64,000 nt of DNA from Phoronis australis (Eukaryota > Phoronida > Phoronidae). Where the stretch lies: assembly GCA_002633005.1 (NCBI GenBank), contig NMRA01000316.1, forward strand, positions 243,581 through 307,580. The letters run 5' to 3'. The notes beneath the pieces are model-generated. The model saw only the letters and a program-made list of their open reading frames with translations. It did no database searches and was not told the origin of the DNA. Made by a program: the position numbers and the translations under genes. Of the stretch, positions 1-11,104 are shown in pieces. Within the stretch, counting starts at the first letter, position 1; every line of letters starts with the position of its first letter.

Positions 1-2439
1 AAAGCAGTCCAAGAAATGCAAATTTGAGTAGAATTCGCCAGGAGACATGTTTTTTGTTATAAGATGCATTGGAAAACCAAGAAGCGGGAGATGTTCGAGA
101 GTCGTATCCAATTATAAAGTAATGGTAAATGTTACCTGGCTCGTTAAAGTTTCGACACTACGACCTCGTGCTGTTTTGATGCTTAACCAGTCGGTCGGTG
201 AATGGAGCGACATGCCATGAGAACAGTGTTTCCAGACCTTCCTACACCAAGGCTAGGCTAGGCGAGGTGCTTTACCCCAGCCAAGCAGCAAGCCACGTCT
301 ATTCATAATGACATGCCCGAATTAACAGAGCGTGTTCACCTTTGTTAGAAAGTACTGCGCCTATATTTTTACCAGATTAGGTTAATTGTATCGGAAACAC
401 AAAGGGAATGGCAATGCGCTGTCTGCAGGTGATCTGGGTGAGTGGCAGTGTAATTCGTAAACCCATGTTCTAATGCTTGATTATGTGTATATAAGCAGAC
501 TGGTTTGACTGGTTGGTTGATGAACGATGTCAATAATAACGTAAGCAGTCATTAGGAAATGCAAAACAAACGAAAACAAGGGGAACCCGATGATGCGTGT
601 CTTCGCCGTTGTTCACTTTGCCACCAGATGAAGACTATATATTTTATGTACATGTGGGCGGCTGCTGACAAAACTGAAGTTGACAGTTAGTCAAATTACT
701 GGACTGTTTAGTCAAACCCAAACAAAATAAATTAACGCCTGGCGATTCTGCCAGTATAAACTGAAGCTGATGTAGTGTGTGGGGCCAAGAGGCAGAAACA
801 TCGCTTTGGTGCTTAATTAAATTTGCAAGTTACTGTTCAAATCAAAAGCACTTCGCACGCTTAACATCCGCCAGACAGAGACGAGTACACACGATTAGGC
901 ACCGTGTTTCGAAAAACGAGATTGCTTCCAAGCGTCAATCTCGACCCGCAGTGTACAATAAGGAACTATAACGCAGCCCTGCCGTTACTGACAAATGATA
1001 CAGCTTTGATGTCAACTTTGCCACGTGCGTGCCCTTATAAGGTGCCTGGGACTCGGCGACTTAACATAACGATCCTCTTACACTCGTCTGGGCTACAGCA
1101 ATCACCTATTCTCTAGTACATGTTAGACTGTACACACTGCTAACCCGGGACAATTCTAGAAAGTCGAAGATGTACACCAATCCTGTACATTATTCCTTTC
1201 TGTCGTGGCTAACTTAGAAATGCCTACAGAATAGTTAGCTTTCACGATGTCCGCCACTTATCCAGGAATAGATTTTTAGGCACGCATTATTGCTAGGAAC
1301 TCAGACTAAACATCGTTAACATAAAGCAAGGACTATAAATATAGAAACAGTCATTTGCGCTATTTTATTACATGAAGACGTTGGGACAACACAGTACACC
1401 CAAAGGGTATGCGATCCCCAGAGACACTTCATAGGCTGTTCGATGCAAAAGGGAAACTACTGAGCTAAACGTTGCGCCGACCAGGGATCAGGTGCATGCA
1501 CATGAACATACATGTAAAGATACACTGTAACTATCAATATTGATTTTTGACGTTCACGTAAAATCTGTAAGGAAAAAATGATTAAAGATGCATAGTCTCA
1601 TTAAATTGTGAATATGCAAATGAAGTACTAATCTACAAAATCCAGGTCCTCCAGTGTACCGGAAATCATACGAGAAACAATCTCGCGAAAGTCTCGTTTC
1701 TCGATACTATTTTTATGCAAATAAGTAAAGTAATATTTCATTGTTACCCTAATGAAACAAGGCACAGCTTTTATTAGTTGTTTGTTCCAATAGAAAATAA
1801 CAATTGCGTGCCACCTTTCAATAAGGCACTGACTTTTGATGTGTAACTATGACAGCGGGCCCCAAGTGAAAACATATTGTACAAACCGTGCCGCCCGAGT
1901 GGCCCGTCTAGATTGGAATAATGAGGATATGCCACTAACAGCCCGGAAAAGATAAATAATGGCGACAATTCCCCCGTAGCCAAGAATTCGAAAGAGCATC
2001 TGAATTTTTTGGATTGGAGGACATTATCTAAGACCATGAGCCCTGGTCGCAACGGAAAATGTTGCTCAGACCAAAACGAGTATTTTAATTGAACCATGAA
2101 TGTTTCAGTTGAAAATGAAACATGAACGTGAATTTTTTAAACTGTGGTTTTGACCTTTACCTGGCCCTTAGTCGAGCAATTCCCGCAAAATGCTTTACAT
2201 GAGACAGGTAGTATTAACGCAAAATATTTTAAATGCTCCCGATTACATTAACACACGAATGTCATAAGATCTCCTTGTCACGTGATAGCTCACCACCTAG
2301 ATGGCTACAATATTATCTACTGTTTCGCTCGTTAAAATTCCAAAGATGTAAAAAGTGCATATGTCATTAGTTCACTAAATGTTTCGAAGTTACCAGAACG
2401 CGCAGCATTGGTATTTTTTCAAACGAATCGCGCTCTTAC
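1..2439 (-). other. First intron of the adenylyl cyclase gene (partial)
   Basis: This stretch lies downstream of the splice donor of the cyclase exon and runs off the left edge. I found no further cyclase exon in it on the minus strand, so the next exon is outside the window. The short open frames here have no recognisable protein similarity. Apart from one dispersed repeat copy (1594-1809) I see nothing functional. Confidence 0.6.
1594..1809 (+). repeat. Dispersed repeat, copy 1 (partner at 53485)
   Basis: The segment from AGTCTCATTAAATTGTGAAT through the phrase TAATGAAACAAGGCACAG to CAATAGAAAATAACAATT matches 53485-53709 along its whole length, in the same orientation and with many substitutions. 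I see no open frame, terminal inverted repeat or target duplication. It is an old interspersed repeat of unknown class. Confidence 0.75.
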
Positions 2440-3012
2440 CTGTCTCCATAGCAACGGTGGAAAGCTGTTGGCAACCAGAGCGGATACCGTAATATGGGAT
2501 ACGGTAATTATAATTCCTGTTGACACCGCCACGTGGAGCTTGAGTGGTAACAAAGCATATATCATGAATATTACATAAACAGCCTGCCATATCCCGTCTA
2601 CTGGGCTATGGATCAACTGCGGACGATCTCTGAAATCCAGAGGTAGTGAAACAGCCGAGAAACCGAGAAGTATTCCTGTGATGACGTATGATATCACTGG
2701 CAGATGAGATTCCTTCATGAAACGAGTGTTGATAAAGACGTATAGTAAAATAAGAAGAGCGCACTGTGACCCATGATAAATGTTGTGAACAGTGGGCTGT
2801 AGAACAAACACGAAGTCTAATATTGCCAATATAGCTGACAGCACAATGAACAGCACCAACAGGCAGGCAATGGCAGCCTGTTCCAGTTTGAAAATATAAC
2901 GACTGTATAAAGTCTCCACCTCCTGATTGAGGAACCGATTTGGACAGAAGACGCGCGAGCAAAGATTCTTCTTCTGTCCGGCTGCTACCTGCCGTTCTGT
3001 CGTAACATCCAT
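2440..3012 (-). CDS. Membrane adenylyl cyclase, first coding exon (N-terminus and first transmembrane cluster)
   Basis: Membrane adenylyl cyclases make cAMP from ATP in response to G proteins or calcium. This 191-codon exon encodes the cytosolic N-terminus and most of the first six-helix membrane domain. Seen: a start ATG at 3012, preceded in frame by a stop (TAG at 3136-3138) with no earlier ATG; a short hydrophilic leader; the cyclase-type pre-membrane motif EVETLYSRYIFKLEQ; then about five hydrophobic helices. These include the family-typical stretch VYVIFMIYALLPL and a following SH motif. The exon ends at CTATGGAGACAG|GTAAGA, a good donor in phase 0. The catalytic C1 and C2 domains are not in the window. 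The paralogue class (ADCY2/4/7, 5/6, 8 or 9-like) cannot be fixed from this part. A start upstream through another exon is possible, because the frame stays open to the TAG. Confidence 0.82.
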
Positions 3013-4738
3013 GCTCGTGTCTGACGTAACGCGCGTGAGAGAGGTCAGCACTAGAGTGGTGAAACCAGAAGGAAGTCGATAGCCTTGACTGTGTCGTTCA
3101 TTGATCTCGGGAGAGTGATGAATGTACACCACAAACTAACATCTGTTATCCGTCCTCTTGGAACCTGCACAAATGATTAACAGCGATGCAGCACTTGCGC
3201 GTTAATTGGATGCTTCGGGTTCTGCTGATGTCGGCACAACTCTGTCATCTTCAACATTCTGGACGGAGACATTCAGCAACGCCCTGTTTCAAAATAAAAT
3301 AAACTGTATAACTACATGGTATACACATTTTCAAATTAGGCAAAATTGCGCCAATTACAAAAAATAAAATACTTCAGGTGTACATATATGTAAAGCAGGC
3401 TTGCATCCCTATATGCAATTACAAAGCACAAGACCATTGTTAAGTTCCGGTTTCTCATGATTGCCATTGGACAAAGGCCGTTGACTCGACACAAAAGAAC
3501 TGGTACATGTTTGCTGCATTTCAATATGAATGATAGCCATAGCACCGCTGTTTCATTACGTCGTAGCTGCAGATTTTTGCTTCTTCGGTCTGCTTTTACT
3601 TAAGCATCGTCACATGAACGTAAACGACTTAAACAGGTACAGGTCTATACATGTATAAATGATCAGTATAGCCAGCATTTTTTCACAAGAGAACAAGATT
3701 GGCCTCGCTTGGCCTACTAACAAGTTGCGTTCAAGCGTGCCAGTAAGCGTTATCAACCTAAATTAATGTTCTGTTATTGCCGATGGAACTAGTGTTTACG
3801 GAACACTGAGAACAAACCAGGCTAATTGCCATTAACTGTACAATCGGTGACCGAACTTCGGTGTGGTTAGACGGCACGCCGAGTTGTGTTTTGAAGAGGT
3901 TGTTCCATCGAAACAGAAACACCAGTGTACAACAGATATTCCGGAGTCGAAAACAGACTCCAGCACCTTCAAAACGGCTAACCCCGAAAAACACGAACCC
4001 GACCTTTAATACAGAAACTCCGGGGATGGGACAGGAAACCCAGACAATTTTTCAAAATTTCTGAGACCGTTGTCAGCAGCCTCGAACTTTGAGTTAAAGC
4101 CTCTTCAAGTACTTTTCAGTTGTTTTCTGCATTTGTTTGTTAAACATTGTCAATAATAAAACGGTAAAACTCATGTAAGATGTTTGTGGGCTAATTTCAA
4201 CATAATCTATAATCTCAATACCTTACCTCGGCGAATACTTAGTTAATTTCAGATTATTCAACAGTTTCTCCAGAAAATATTTGGCTAGACAGTTTACATG
4301 TAAGTTTTGTGCTGCACCTGAAGGTTGCGAATGGCATTTGTTTGAAAGATTGCCAGTTGTTGACCCCTCTGACCCTCTTTTTGGTCAGTCGTGGCTTTTT
4401 TACTCCTTTACCGTTTGCAAGCGGAACGTTGAGATTAAACGGGAAATTCACACTCTGGCACCCACTTTTCACCTGTTTATTATAATCTGGGGAGTTTTGG
4501 CAGTCTGAATACGGTCTGCCAGTTCGTATTAATTGCATGAAAATGGTCCCTTTGGCGGACACTGCTGATTTGGGGGAAAACTGCTGATTTGGGGGGAAAA
4601 CTGCTGATTTGGTGTATTTTTCTCGTTTTTAAGTAGCCGACGACACTTTCGGTTGGCGAAAAAGTTAAATAAGACTCCACAGACTCAGAGCAAATTTACT
4701 GAAGTCTGGCCAGCATACATGTACCGTTTTTATTTTCA
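3013..4738. other. Intergenic, upstream of the cyclase gene
   Basis: This contains the presumptive 5' untranslated and promoter region of the cyclase (immediately above 3012). I see no TATA box or CpG cluster that I would call a promoter. Three copies of a 20-bp unit (ACTGCTGATTTGGGGG plus AAA) lie at about 4561-4613. No exon-like frame is present. Confidence 0.5.
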
Positions 4739-5556
4739 GGTTTTGTAGATCTAGTGAAACAGACTGTGCGAGCAGCCAATACCTGTTTTGTAGATCTAGT
4801 GAAACAGACTGAGCGAGCAGCCAAGACCTGTTTTGTAGACCTAGTGAAACAGACTGTACGAGCAGCCAAGACTTGTTTTGTAGATCTAGTGAAACAGACT
4901 GTGGGAGCAGCCAAGACCTGTTTTGAAGATCTAGTGAAACAGACTGTGCGAGCAGCCAAGGCCTGTTTTTTAGATCTAGTGAAACAGACTGTGCGAGCAG
5001 CCAAGGCCTGTTTTGTAGATCTAGTGAAACAGACTGTGGGAGCTCCCAAGACCTGTTTTGTAGATCTAGTGAAACAGACTGTGCCAGCAGCCAAAACTTG
5101 TTTTGTAGATCTAGTGAAACAGATTGTGGGAGCAGCCAAGACCTGTTTTGTAGATCTAGTGAAACAGACTGTGCGAGCAGCCAAGACCTCTTTTGTAGAT
5201 CTAGTGAAACAGACTGTGGGAACAGCCAAGACCTGTTCTGTAGATCTAGTGAAACAGACTGTGCGAGCAGCCAAGACCTGTTTTGTAGATCTAGTGAAAC
5301 ATACTGTGGAAGCAGTCAAGAACAGTTTTGTAGATCTAGTGAAACAGACTGTGCGAGCAGCCAAGATCTGTTTTGTAGATCTAGTGAAACAGACTGTGCG
5401 AGCAGCCAAGACCTGTTTTGTAGATCTAGTGAAACAGAATGTGGGAGCAGCCAAGACCTGTTTTGAAGATCTAGTGAAACAGACTGTGCGAGCAGACAAG
5501 ACCTGTTTTGTAGATCTAGTGAAACGGACTGTGCGAGCAGCCAAGACCTGTTTTAA
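4739..5556 (+). repeat. 45-bp minisatellite, about 18 copies
   Basis: A 45-bp unit containing TTTTGTAGATCTAGTGAAAC and then AGACTGTGCGAGCAGCCAAG repeats head to tail about 18 times with a few substitutions per copy and no indels. Because 45 is a multiple of three, frames stay open for about 270 codons on both strands. The plus frame reads a 15-residue unit (KTCFVDLVKQTVRAA) and the minus frame reads VCFTRSTKQVLAART-like units. The array starts directly after a pyrimidine-rich TTTTTATTTTCAG, which resembles a splice acceptor, and ends with a TAA stop. I found no flanking exon with clear coding character, so I treat it as a minisatellite; a repeat-protein exon is the alternative. Confidence 0.9.
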
Positions 5557-6604
5557 AGCTTAAAATCAGCAAAAACTGTTGAGTGCCACCTTAAATTGGT
5601 ATTTGGTGAGGAATTGAGATTGTCTTTAAAGGTTATTTTTTGGGGTTTTGACATAAATGGTTAAAAACACAGTTTGGGTTTTGATGGAAATGGGTCGTAT
5701 ATATTTTTGAAATGTAACAAACAACCAAAATCTTTTGACCCAGGAGCACGTTCGATTTACCAGCTCGATTTGCGATTTCGTAATGTTTAGCACAAGAACA
5801 GGAACAACAACACTATGAAGATATATTCTGTTCTGACTGATAGGGATTTGTTTCTATGTTTGCGTAAACGTTACGGGGAGCAGCATGGCATCGTATATTT
5901 CAAGCAATTTGACAAATCGTAGCAATTAGTTTTGCCGTGTTAAACCATAGGTTGCACATTAACGATTAGTAAATCCCGATCATTAAATGGACTATATTTC
6001 ATGTGCAAATGTGCTAACTATTGCTCTGATAGACAGTTTCATTTCTGATTAGTTAAATGGTGCATACGAAATGCATTTCCTTAGTTCAACACGCGTAGGC
6101 AGTGTCATGGGACCTTAGTTGAGTTGAGTTCATTAGGATCTGTTAAAATGGGCAGCGACAATGTTGCCAAAGCACAGAATGACACGTGCACAGTAATAAA
6201 ATGCAGTAATCAGTAATTAATTGTATTTACTATCTTAGCAGCTACACAAAACAGAGAAACTAGTTGACAAACTCAAAAACATGAAAGAACAGGCCAGACA
6301 ATCAACAGCAGGGCATTGTAGGATTCAAAAATATTTTAAAAACATTTTTGAGAAGACACGGATATGCATGCCTGTTGATTTTATCAATGATATTAGGAGA
6401 CAGACAATATCTAATGTGAACACCGAGGTCATGTTACTGAAATGCCATTGAGAGAAGATGAGTAGCAACTAACCTCACTTTACTTGTAAAATGTTTGTAA
6501 AATCAATTTTTCGCATGATATCGAAATTGTAAATACAATATGAATGCTGTCTGAAAGTAATACTGGTCACTGTTGCACTATATTGTCACTACTTAGTATT
6601 AAAC
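5557..6604. other. Intergenic, no feature seen
   Basis: AT-rich DNA between two tandem arrays. I see no exon-like frame, RNA gene or inverted repeat of note. Confidence 0.5.
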
Positions 6605-6879
6605 AAAGTCAGTGTTTCTCACTATATTGACACTGTTTTCCACTATTTTGTCTCGTGTTTGCGTTATATTACCATGGCATTGCATTATATTGTCACTGTT
6701 TTGCATTATATTGTCACTGTTTTGCAGTATAGGCCTATTGTCACTGTCTTCATCTACATTGCCACTGATTTGCATTATATTGTCACTGGTTCGCACTATG
6801 TTGTCACTGCTTTGCACTATACATGCATTGTTGCTCTTTGCACTATATTGTCACTGTTTTACACTGTATTGACACTACT
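6605..6879 (+). repeat. 21-bp tandem array, left part
   Basis: Degenerate copies of a 21-bp unit, CA(T/C)TATATTGTCACTGTTTTG, repeat about 13 times. The array is interrupted at 6880 by a transposon and resumes at 7892. Reading frames through it (72-111 codons) are by-products of the period being a multiple of three. Confidence 0.9.
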
Positions 6880-7886
6880 CATAGGCGGATTTAGGGGGTG
6901 CCCAGGACCACACCCCCCTTGGCTGCCGCAAAAAAAAATAAAACAGCAAGAGCGTAGGGAAATGTTGAGTTTATCAATTAACCCCGGTAATTAAAATTAT
7001 ACGGTTGAAACAAGATTTAAATGTGTGAAGTTTTAGTGTTGGGGGGGGGGGCTCAGATCCAATTTCAAGTGTAAAATTCGGAACACGGCGCATTCGTAAC
7101 GGAACTATGGCTAAGTATAGGCTCTCCCGCGATAACCCATGCGACCGGCAGTGGCGCTGCGCACTACGACCCCGTTTCCGTCGTCTGCTCCATTGCACTA
7201 TGAAGAAAATTGACTTCATTTTTTAAAGAAAATGGAACCTGAGTGACGATGAAAAAACAGAAGCTGTTGGTAAAATGTGAATTATAATCGAAGCCTTAGT
7301 GAATCACTCAGAAACTCATAATTCTCTCTTTGTCAAACCTTAACTTGAGACGATTTCCAAAGCAATCCCCTCATTATTGCCAACACGAAAAACGGATTTG
7401 GTCTTTTGGGCATTTGAAGACTATTTTAAATACAACAAATTTGTTAAGAACCGATTGCACAAAATATAAAACATGTACTAAGCATTACAAAAAGAAGCAG
7501 GTTTCGCGCGCAAACGCTGTGGACCGTAAAAAAGTAGGTCTTTTAGTAAAAGATTAGTACATGTAGTTTAATTGTGGTGGTGTACTGGTAAAGCACGCGC
7601 GCTCTATCCGCCAGGTCGTGAAATTGAGTCTGTGGAACTTGCAGTTTTTCCTGTTTGACACGTTCTTGTTTTTTTTTTTTTTTTTTGCTTTTTTTCTAGG
7701 TTAATACTTCAGGAATCAAGGAAAATGCTTGTATTTTAGAGGAAAAAACAGAAAAACTTCCTGGGCGGGAAGGGGGCAAACCCCTCTCCCGACCTCCCCC
7801 CCATTCGGTGCTATACGCATCTACAATCGTGGTTAGCGCGAATGCTTACAACCGGCCCCCCTTGTGATATCCTAGATCCGCCACTG
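6880..7886 (+). mobile_element. TIR DNA transposon (CATAGGCGG family, copy A), 1007 bp, with exact 5-bp target duplication
   Basis: The left end CATAGGCGGATTTAGG and the inverted right end CAGTGGCGGATCTAGG match at 13 of 16 positions. The element is flanked by CTACT on both sides (6875-6879 and 7887-7891), and it splits a 21-bp tandem array, so the insertion boundaries are clear. Inside are G and C homopolymer runs near each end, the phrase CTTGGCTGCCGCA and a poly-T run at about 7670. There is no transposase frame, so it is non-autonomous. The first 280 bp match the copy at 38279 at roughly 90 percent, and the ends match the 269-bp copy at 23168. Confidence 0.9.
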
Positions 7887-7891
7887 CTACT

Positions 7892-8045
7892 TTCACTATA
7901 TTGTCACGGATGTGCATTATATTGTCACAGCAGTGCATTATATAGTCAATGATTTGCACTACATTGTCACTGCTTTGCCGCATATTGTCACTGTTTTGCA
8001 CTGCATCGTTACTACTTTGCACTATGTTGTCCCAGTTTTGTATTT
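7892..8045 (+). repeat. 21-bp tandem array, right part
   Basis: This continues the 6605-6879 array after the inserted element. About seven more units of the CACTATATTGTCACTGTTTTG type are present, more diverged than on the left. Confidence 0.85.
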
Positions 8046-9998
8046 TTTCTCTGGAACATTGATTTTCACACACTTATAGATGCAGGCCGACAACTTTTGC
8101 CATAGTTGGTTTCGGCCAGCATCAATACACCCTGAGTCTCCAACGTTCATTGAAATGCCTCACAAGCTAACGCAACCAAGGTTTGTCAGATTAGTCATAA
8201 CTTACCAGTTAATGGTGTGCACCGCGCCNCACAGGAGCAGAGCAATGGTGTCGCTGCAGTCCTAAAATTGGTTCGATTGCATAAAAAGGAAAGGACAAAA
8301 ATCCGCGTCACTTTTGTTCATTTCAGTGACAACTATATATCAGATCACCACATTAATTTACAAAACGATAAAGATCAGAAAAAACAGATCTGGCACAAAT
8401 GAGGTAAAAAAGCATCGTTGGTTCTGGTCTGTACACCGACTCATTTTGAGACGGTCACCTATTAAAAAACGCTCGCACGCATCGATTTCTGTCAATGTAA
8501 CGTACCTTTTGAAAAGCTGCACAAAGGCAAGTAAGCAAAGGTAAACAAGGTTTGGAACTTCATGATTTGCCAGCGATGCGTAAAAACAAGTCCTGTAGCA
8601 TTTTTGCGCGTACCTTTTGTTTGAAAAAGTGAGTCAGTAAAAATGTCGATTAAAAAATAAAGACTAGAACCTGTTCTGATCAGCGTGATGCGTCATATGA
8701 TGATGTCTTATCTCGAATTATGTTTATGGTCCCAAGTCATATGCACAGCGCAGACAGCAGTGCTTTCGAAAGCATACGCACACGTGTACGTGTATTGGCT
8801 TTCTTTGAAATCAAGTCAAAATATACTCGACAACGCACTTGTCAAAATTTAGAGACAGATACATCTGTTGACACCAGCCACGATGACAGTAATAGTGATG
8901 GACTCATCAATGTCACCTTCGCGTAGAAGTGCAATGATCACACGGTAATCTATTGGCCAAGGACAAGGACACGGGAGTTAATTCCAAACAGACCACTTTT
9001 CGGCAACACGTACATGTAGTGTTAATACTCGGCTAACCGTTGGCAGCAATGAAATGCATTCATTCACTAAAATGCAAAAAGTCGGAAAGGTTTGAAATTT
9101 ACGCATTTGACAAATAATTACAAAAGGTCGTGTTTAAAGCATCGTCCGGTGACATGATCCAACAACTGTACATTAGGGCACGGAGCTTACGAAACAGAAG
9201 CATAATATGATGTGGCATTTTCCCACAATAATTCAAATTCATTACGACGTAAAAACTATAGACATGTGCAGCTGATCCAAACTTGTCCATGTTTCGTTTC
9301 ACGGTGTTCAAGAGGACGTGAGTGCAAACAACATTTTCATAACTCAGCGACAACGTTTCATTCACATACTGTACCTGAGATCGTACACAGAAGCAGATGT
9401 GCTTTGACCAGTTAAAAACTTGCAGTATGTAAACATGCATGCGGTCAAGAGAAGCACGTGTTTAATCTATTCCCGACGTAGTCGCTGCTACATCGCATTA
9501 CAGTGACCTGCACGAAATTAACTCGCATGTGTTACCTTTAAATAGCTATCGGTGTTTTCCTTAGAAGTTTTACAGCAGCTTGCCGGCATCGCTTGCTGCT
9601 TAGTACACGCTTGCTCAAGAGCAATGAGCTCTTTTAGTTCCATTTGTTACCGGTGCGTTACCATGGGACAACATATATCCTTCGGAGACAAATGTCACCA
9701 GTTCGATGTCTCTTGGCAATGAGAACAAACCGGAAACCCCGTTGGGTGCCAAGCACAAGGCTGTACGGAACGATTGTTGTTGGATCTATTTCTCAATAAG
9801 TACATTTTCCAATGCTTTTTTGAAAATGCAACAACGAATTGATTTATAGGGACATTATAGGTACATTATCGTGTTTTGGGCTGAATAACGCATCTTGGGA
9901 TTATTGGTAGATGTGATAGAGATTTCAAGGTTGTAAGCATTGACTAGAGCTGGCTAATATCAGCTGTGTTGTTCTGATGTTCAGCAATGCAAAGCGCC
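8046..9998. other. Intergenic, no feature seen
   Basis: One ambiguous base occurs at 8229. The open frames here (60-113 codons) show no domain, no splice-site support and no compositional sign of coding. I see no RNA gene or clear repeat. Confidence 0.5.
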
Positions 9999-10116
9999 AA
10001 CATTCGCCGTTGCCTGCCAGACATTCGCCGTTGTGTGCCAGTCATTCGCCGTTGTCTGCCATACAGTACATCCGCCGTTGTCTGCCAGACAGCCGTCGTT
10101 GTCAGCAAGACAGCCG
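9999..10116 (+). repeat. 21-bp tandem array (CATTCGCCGTTGTCTGCCAGA), left part
   Basis: About five copies of the 21-bp unit, degenerating rightwards (CATCCGCCG, then AGCCGTCG forms). The array is cut at 10117 by a transposon. The 60-110-codon frames on both strands come from the repeat. Confidence 0.9.
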
Positions 10117-10387
10117 CATGGGCGCACCCAGGGGGGGGGGGCTCGGGGGACTCGAACGAGCATCCTGATTTGGCGAATGGGGCAAAAAGGTCCGCCTCAG
10201 TGAAACAAAATGCCCGAGTAAACGAGACAAAAGTCCACAAAATCCACTGGAAGTCGGCGCGAATGTACAAATCCTGGGCCTGAACCTAGTGGGCCCGTTT
10301 TTTACTCGTTGATTTCTTTCAGTAAAAGGTCCGTATATCGAAAAATTCGAGCCCACCCCCCTATATTTTAGGCTGGTTGCACGCACG
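10117..10387 (+). mobile_element. TIR element, 271 bp, with exact 5-bp target duplication AGCCG
   Basis: The left end CATGGGCGCACCCAGG and the inverted right end CGTGCGTGCAACCAGC share 12 of 16 positions. AGCCG flanks both sides (10112-10116 and 10388-10392), and the 21-bp array continues on each side. The interior has G-rich and C-rich runs placed symmetrically (10130-10147, 10354-10362). There is no coding capacity. Terminal CA/TG and the 5-bp duplication resemble the CATAGGCGG family, but the internal sequence differs. Confidence 0.85.
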
Positions 10388-10520
10388 AGCCGGCGTTGTC
10401 TGCCAGACATTCGCCGTTATCTGCCAGACATTCGCCGTTGTCTGCCAGACATTCGCCGTTGCCTGCCAGACATTCGCCGTTGTCTGCCAAACATTCGCCG
10501 TTGACTGCCAGACTTTCGTT
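10388..10520 (+). repeat. 21-bp tandem array, right part
   Basis: Six near-identical units of CATTCGCCGTTGTCTGCCAGA continue the array at 9999. They are better conserved than the left part. Confidence 0.9.
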
Positions 10521-10579
10521 GAAATCAAGGCTGATGACTTTACCAGTTAAACATTTCGCTCAAAATATTCTGCGATTTA

Positions 10580-10655
10580 GTGAGCGTTTAGCCCAGCTAC
10601 CAGAGTATTTGCTTGCGACCATGAAGGATTCAGGTTCGAATCCGAGCTCGGACTG
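10580..10655 (+). repeat. tRNA-derived SINE head or tRNA pseudogene
   Basis: The sequence TAGCCCAGCTA (10589-10599) fits a polymerase III A box, and GGTTCGAATCC (10633-10643) is a perfect B box at normal tRNA spacing. I cannot fold a full cloverleaf with a paired acceptor stem, so I call it a SINE head or decayed tRNA rather than a functional tRNA. Confidence 0.55.
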
Positions 10656-11063
10656 ATCATTCGGATCGTCACTTTTCTCGCCGATAATGTCGGTTAAACC
10701 AGACACCATGCATAACTAGAAAAGCACCAAGTTCTTGCAAACAAAAAGCATTGTCGGAAAAGCATGCACGCATTCATCAAACAATCAATTACAATGAAGT
10801 TTACTTGAAATCTGATTTCAGGCATGGATCCAGACAAGACAGGGTCTGAAACAGGTAAGACCCAAGCGCACTTTCATTGTAACAATACGAGAGAGTGTTG
10901 ATTGATGTAAAGGTTCCCTGGCACTGAGTAGCACTCTGTTGGGTCCACGTCAAATTTTCTCAACTTCGTTTTGTCAATGAGAAGAAAACTGGCCACGCAC
11001 GCACTTGAAATTTGATCTGCCAGAGTTATGCAGTACAGATGTGGACGCCAGTGGTGGTAAACC

Positions 11064-11104
11064 NNNNNNNNNNNNNNNNNNNNNNNNNNNNNNNNNNNNN
11101 NNNN
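11064..11104. other. Assembly gap (41 N)
   Basis: A run of N followed by a C homopolymer and CCTCCCC. The gap probably reflects a C-rich tract that could not be read. The long X-containing frames across it are artefacts. Confidence 0.95.

Noticed and set aside
7575-7640. tRNA-like stretch (GGTGGTGTACTGGTAAAGCA then GGTCGTGAAATTGAG)
   Set aside because: The A-box region is plausible but the B box is too far from consensus and no cloverleaf forms.
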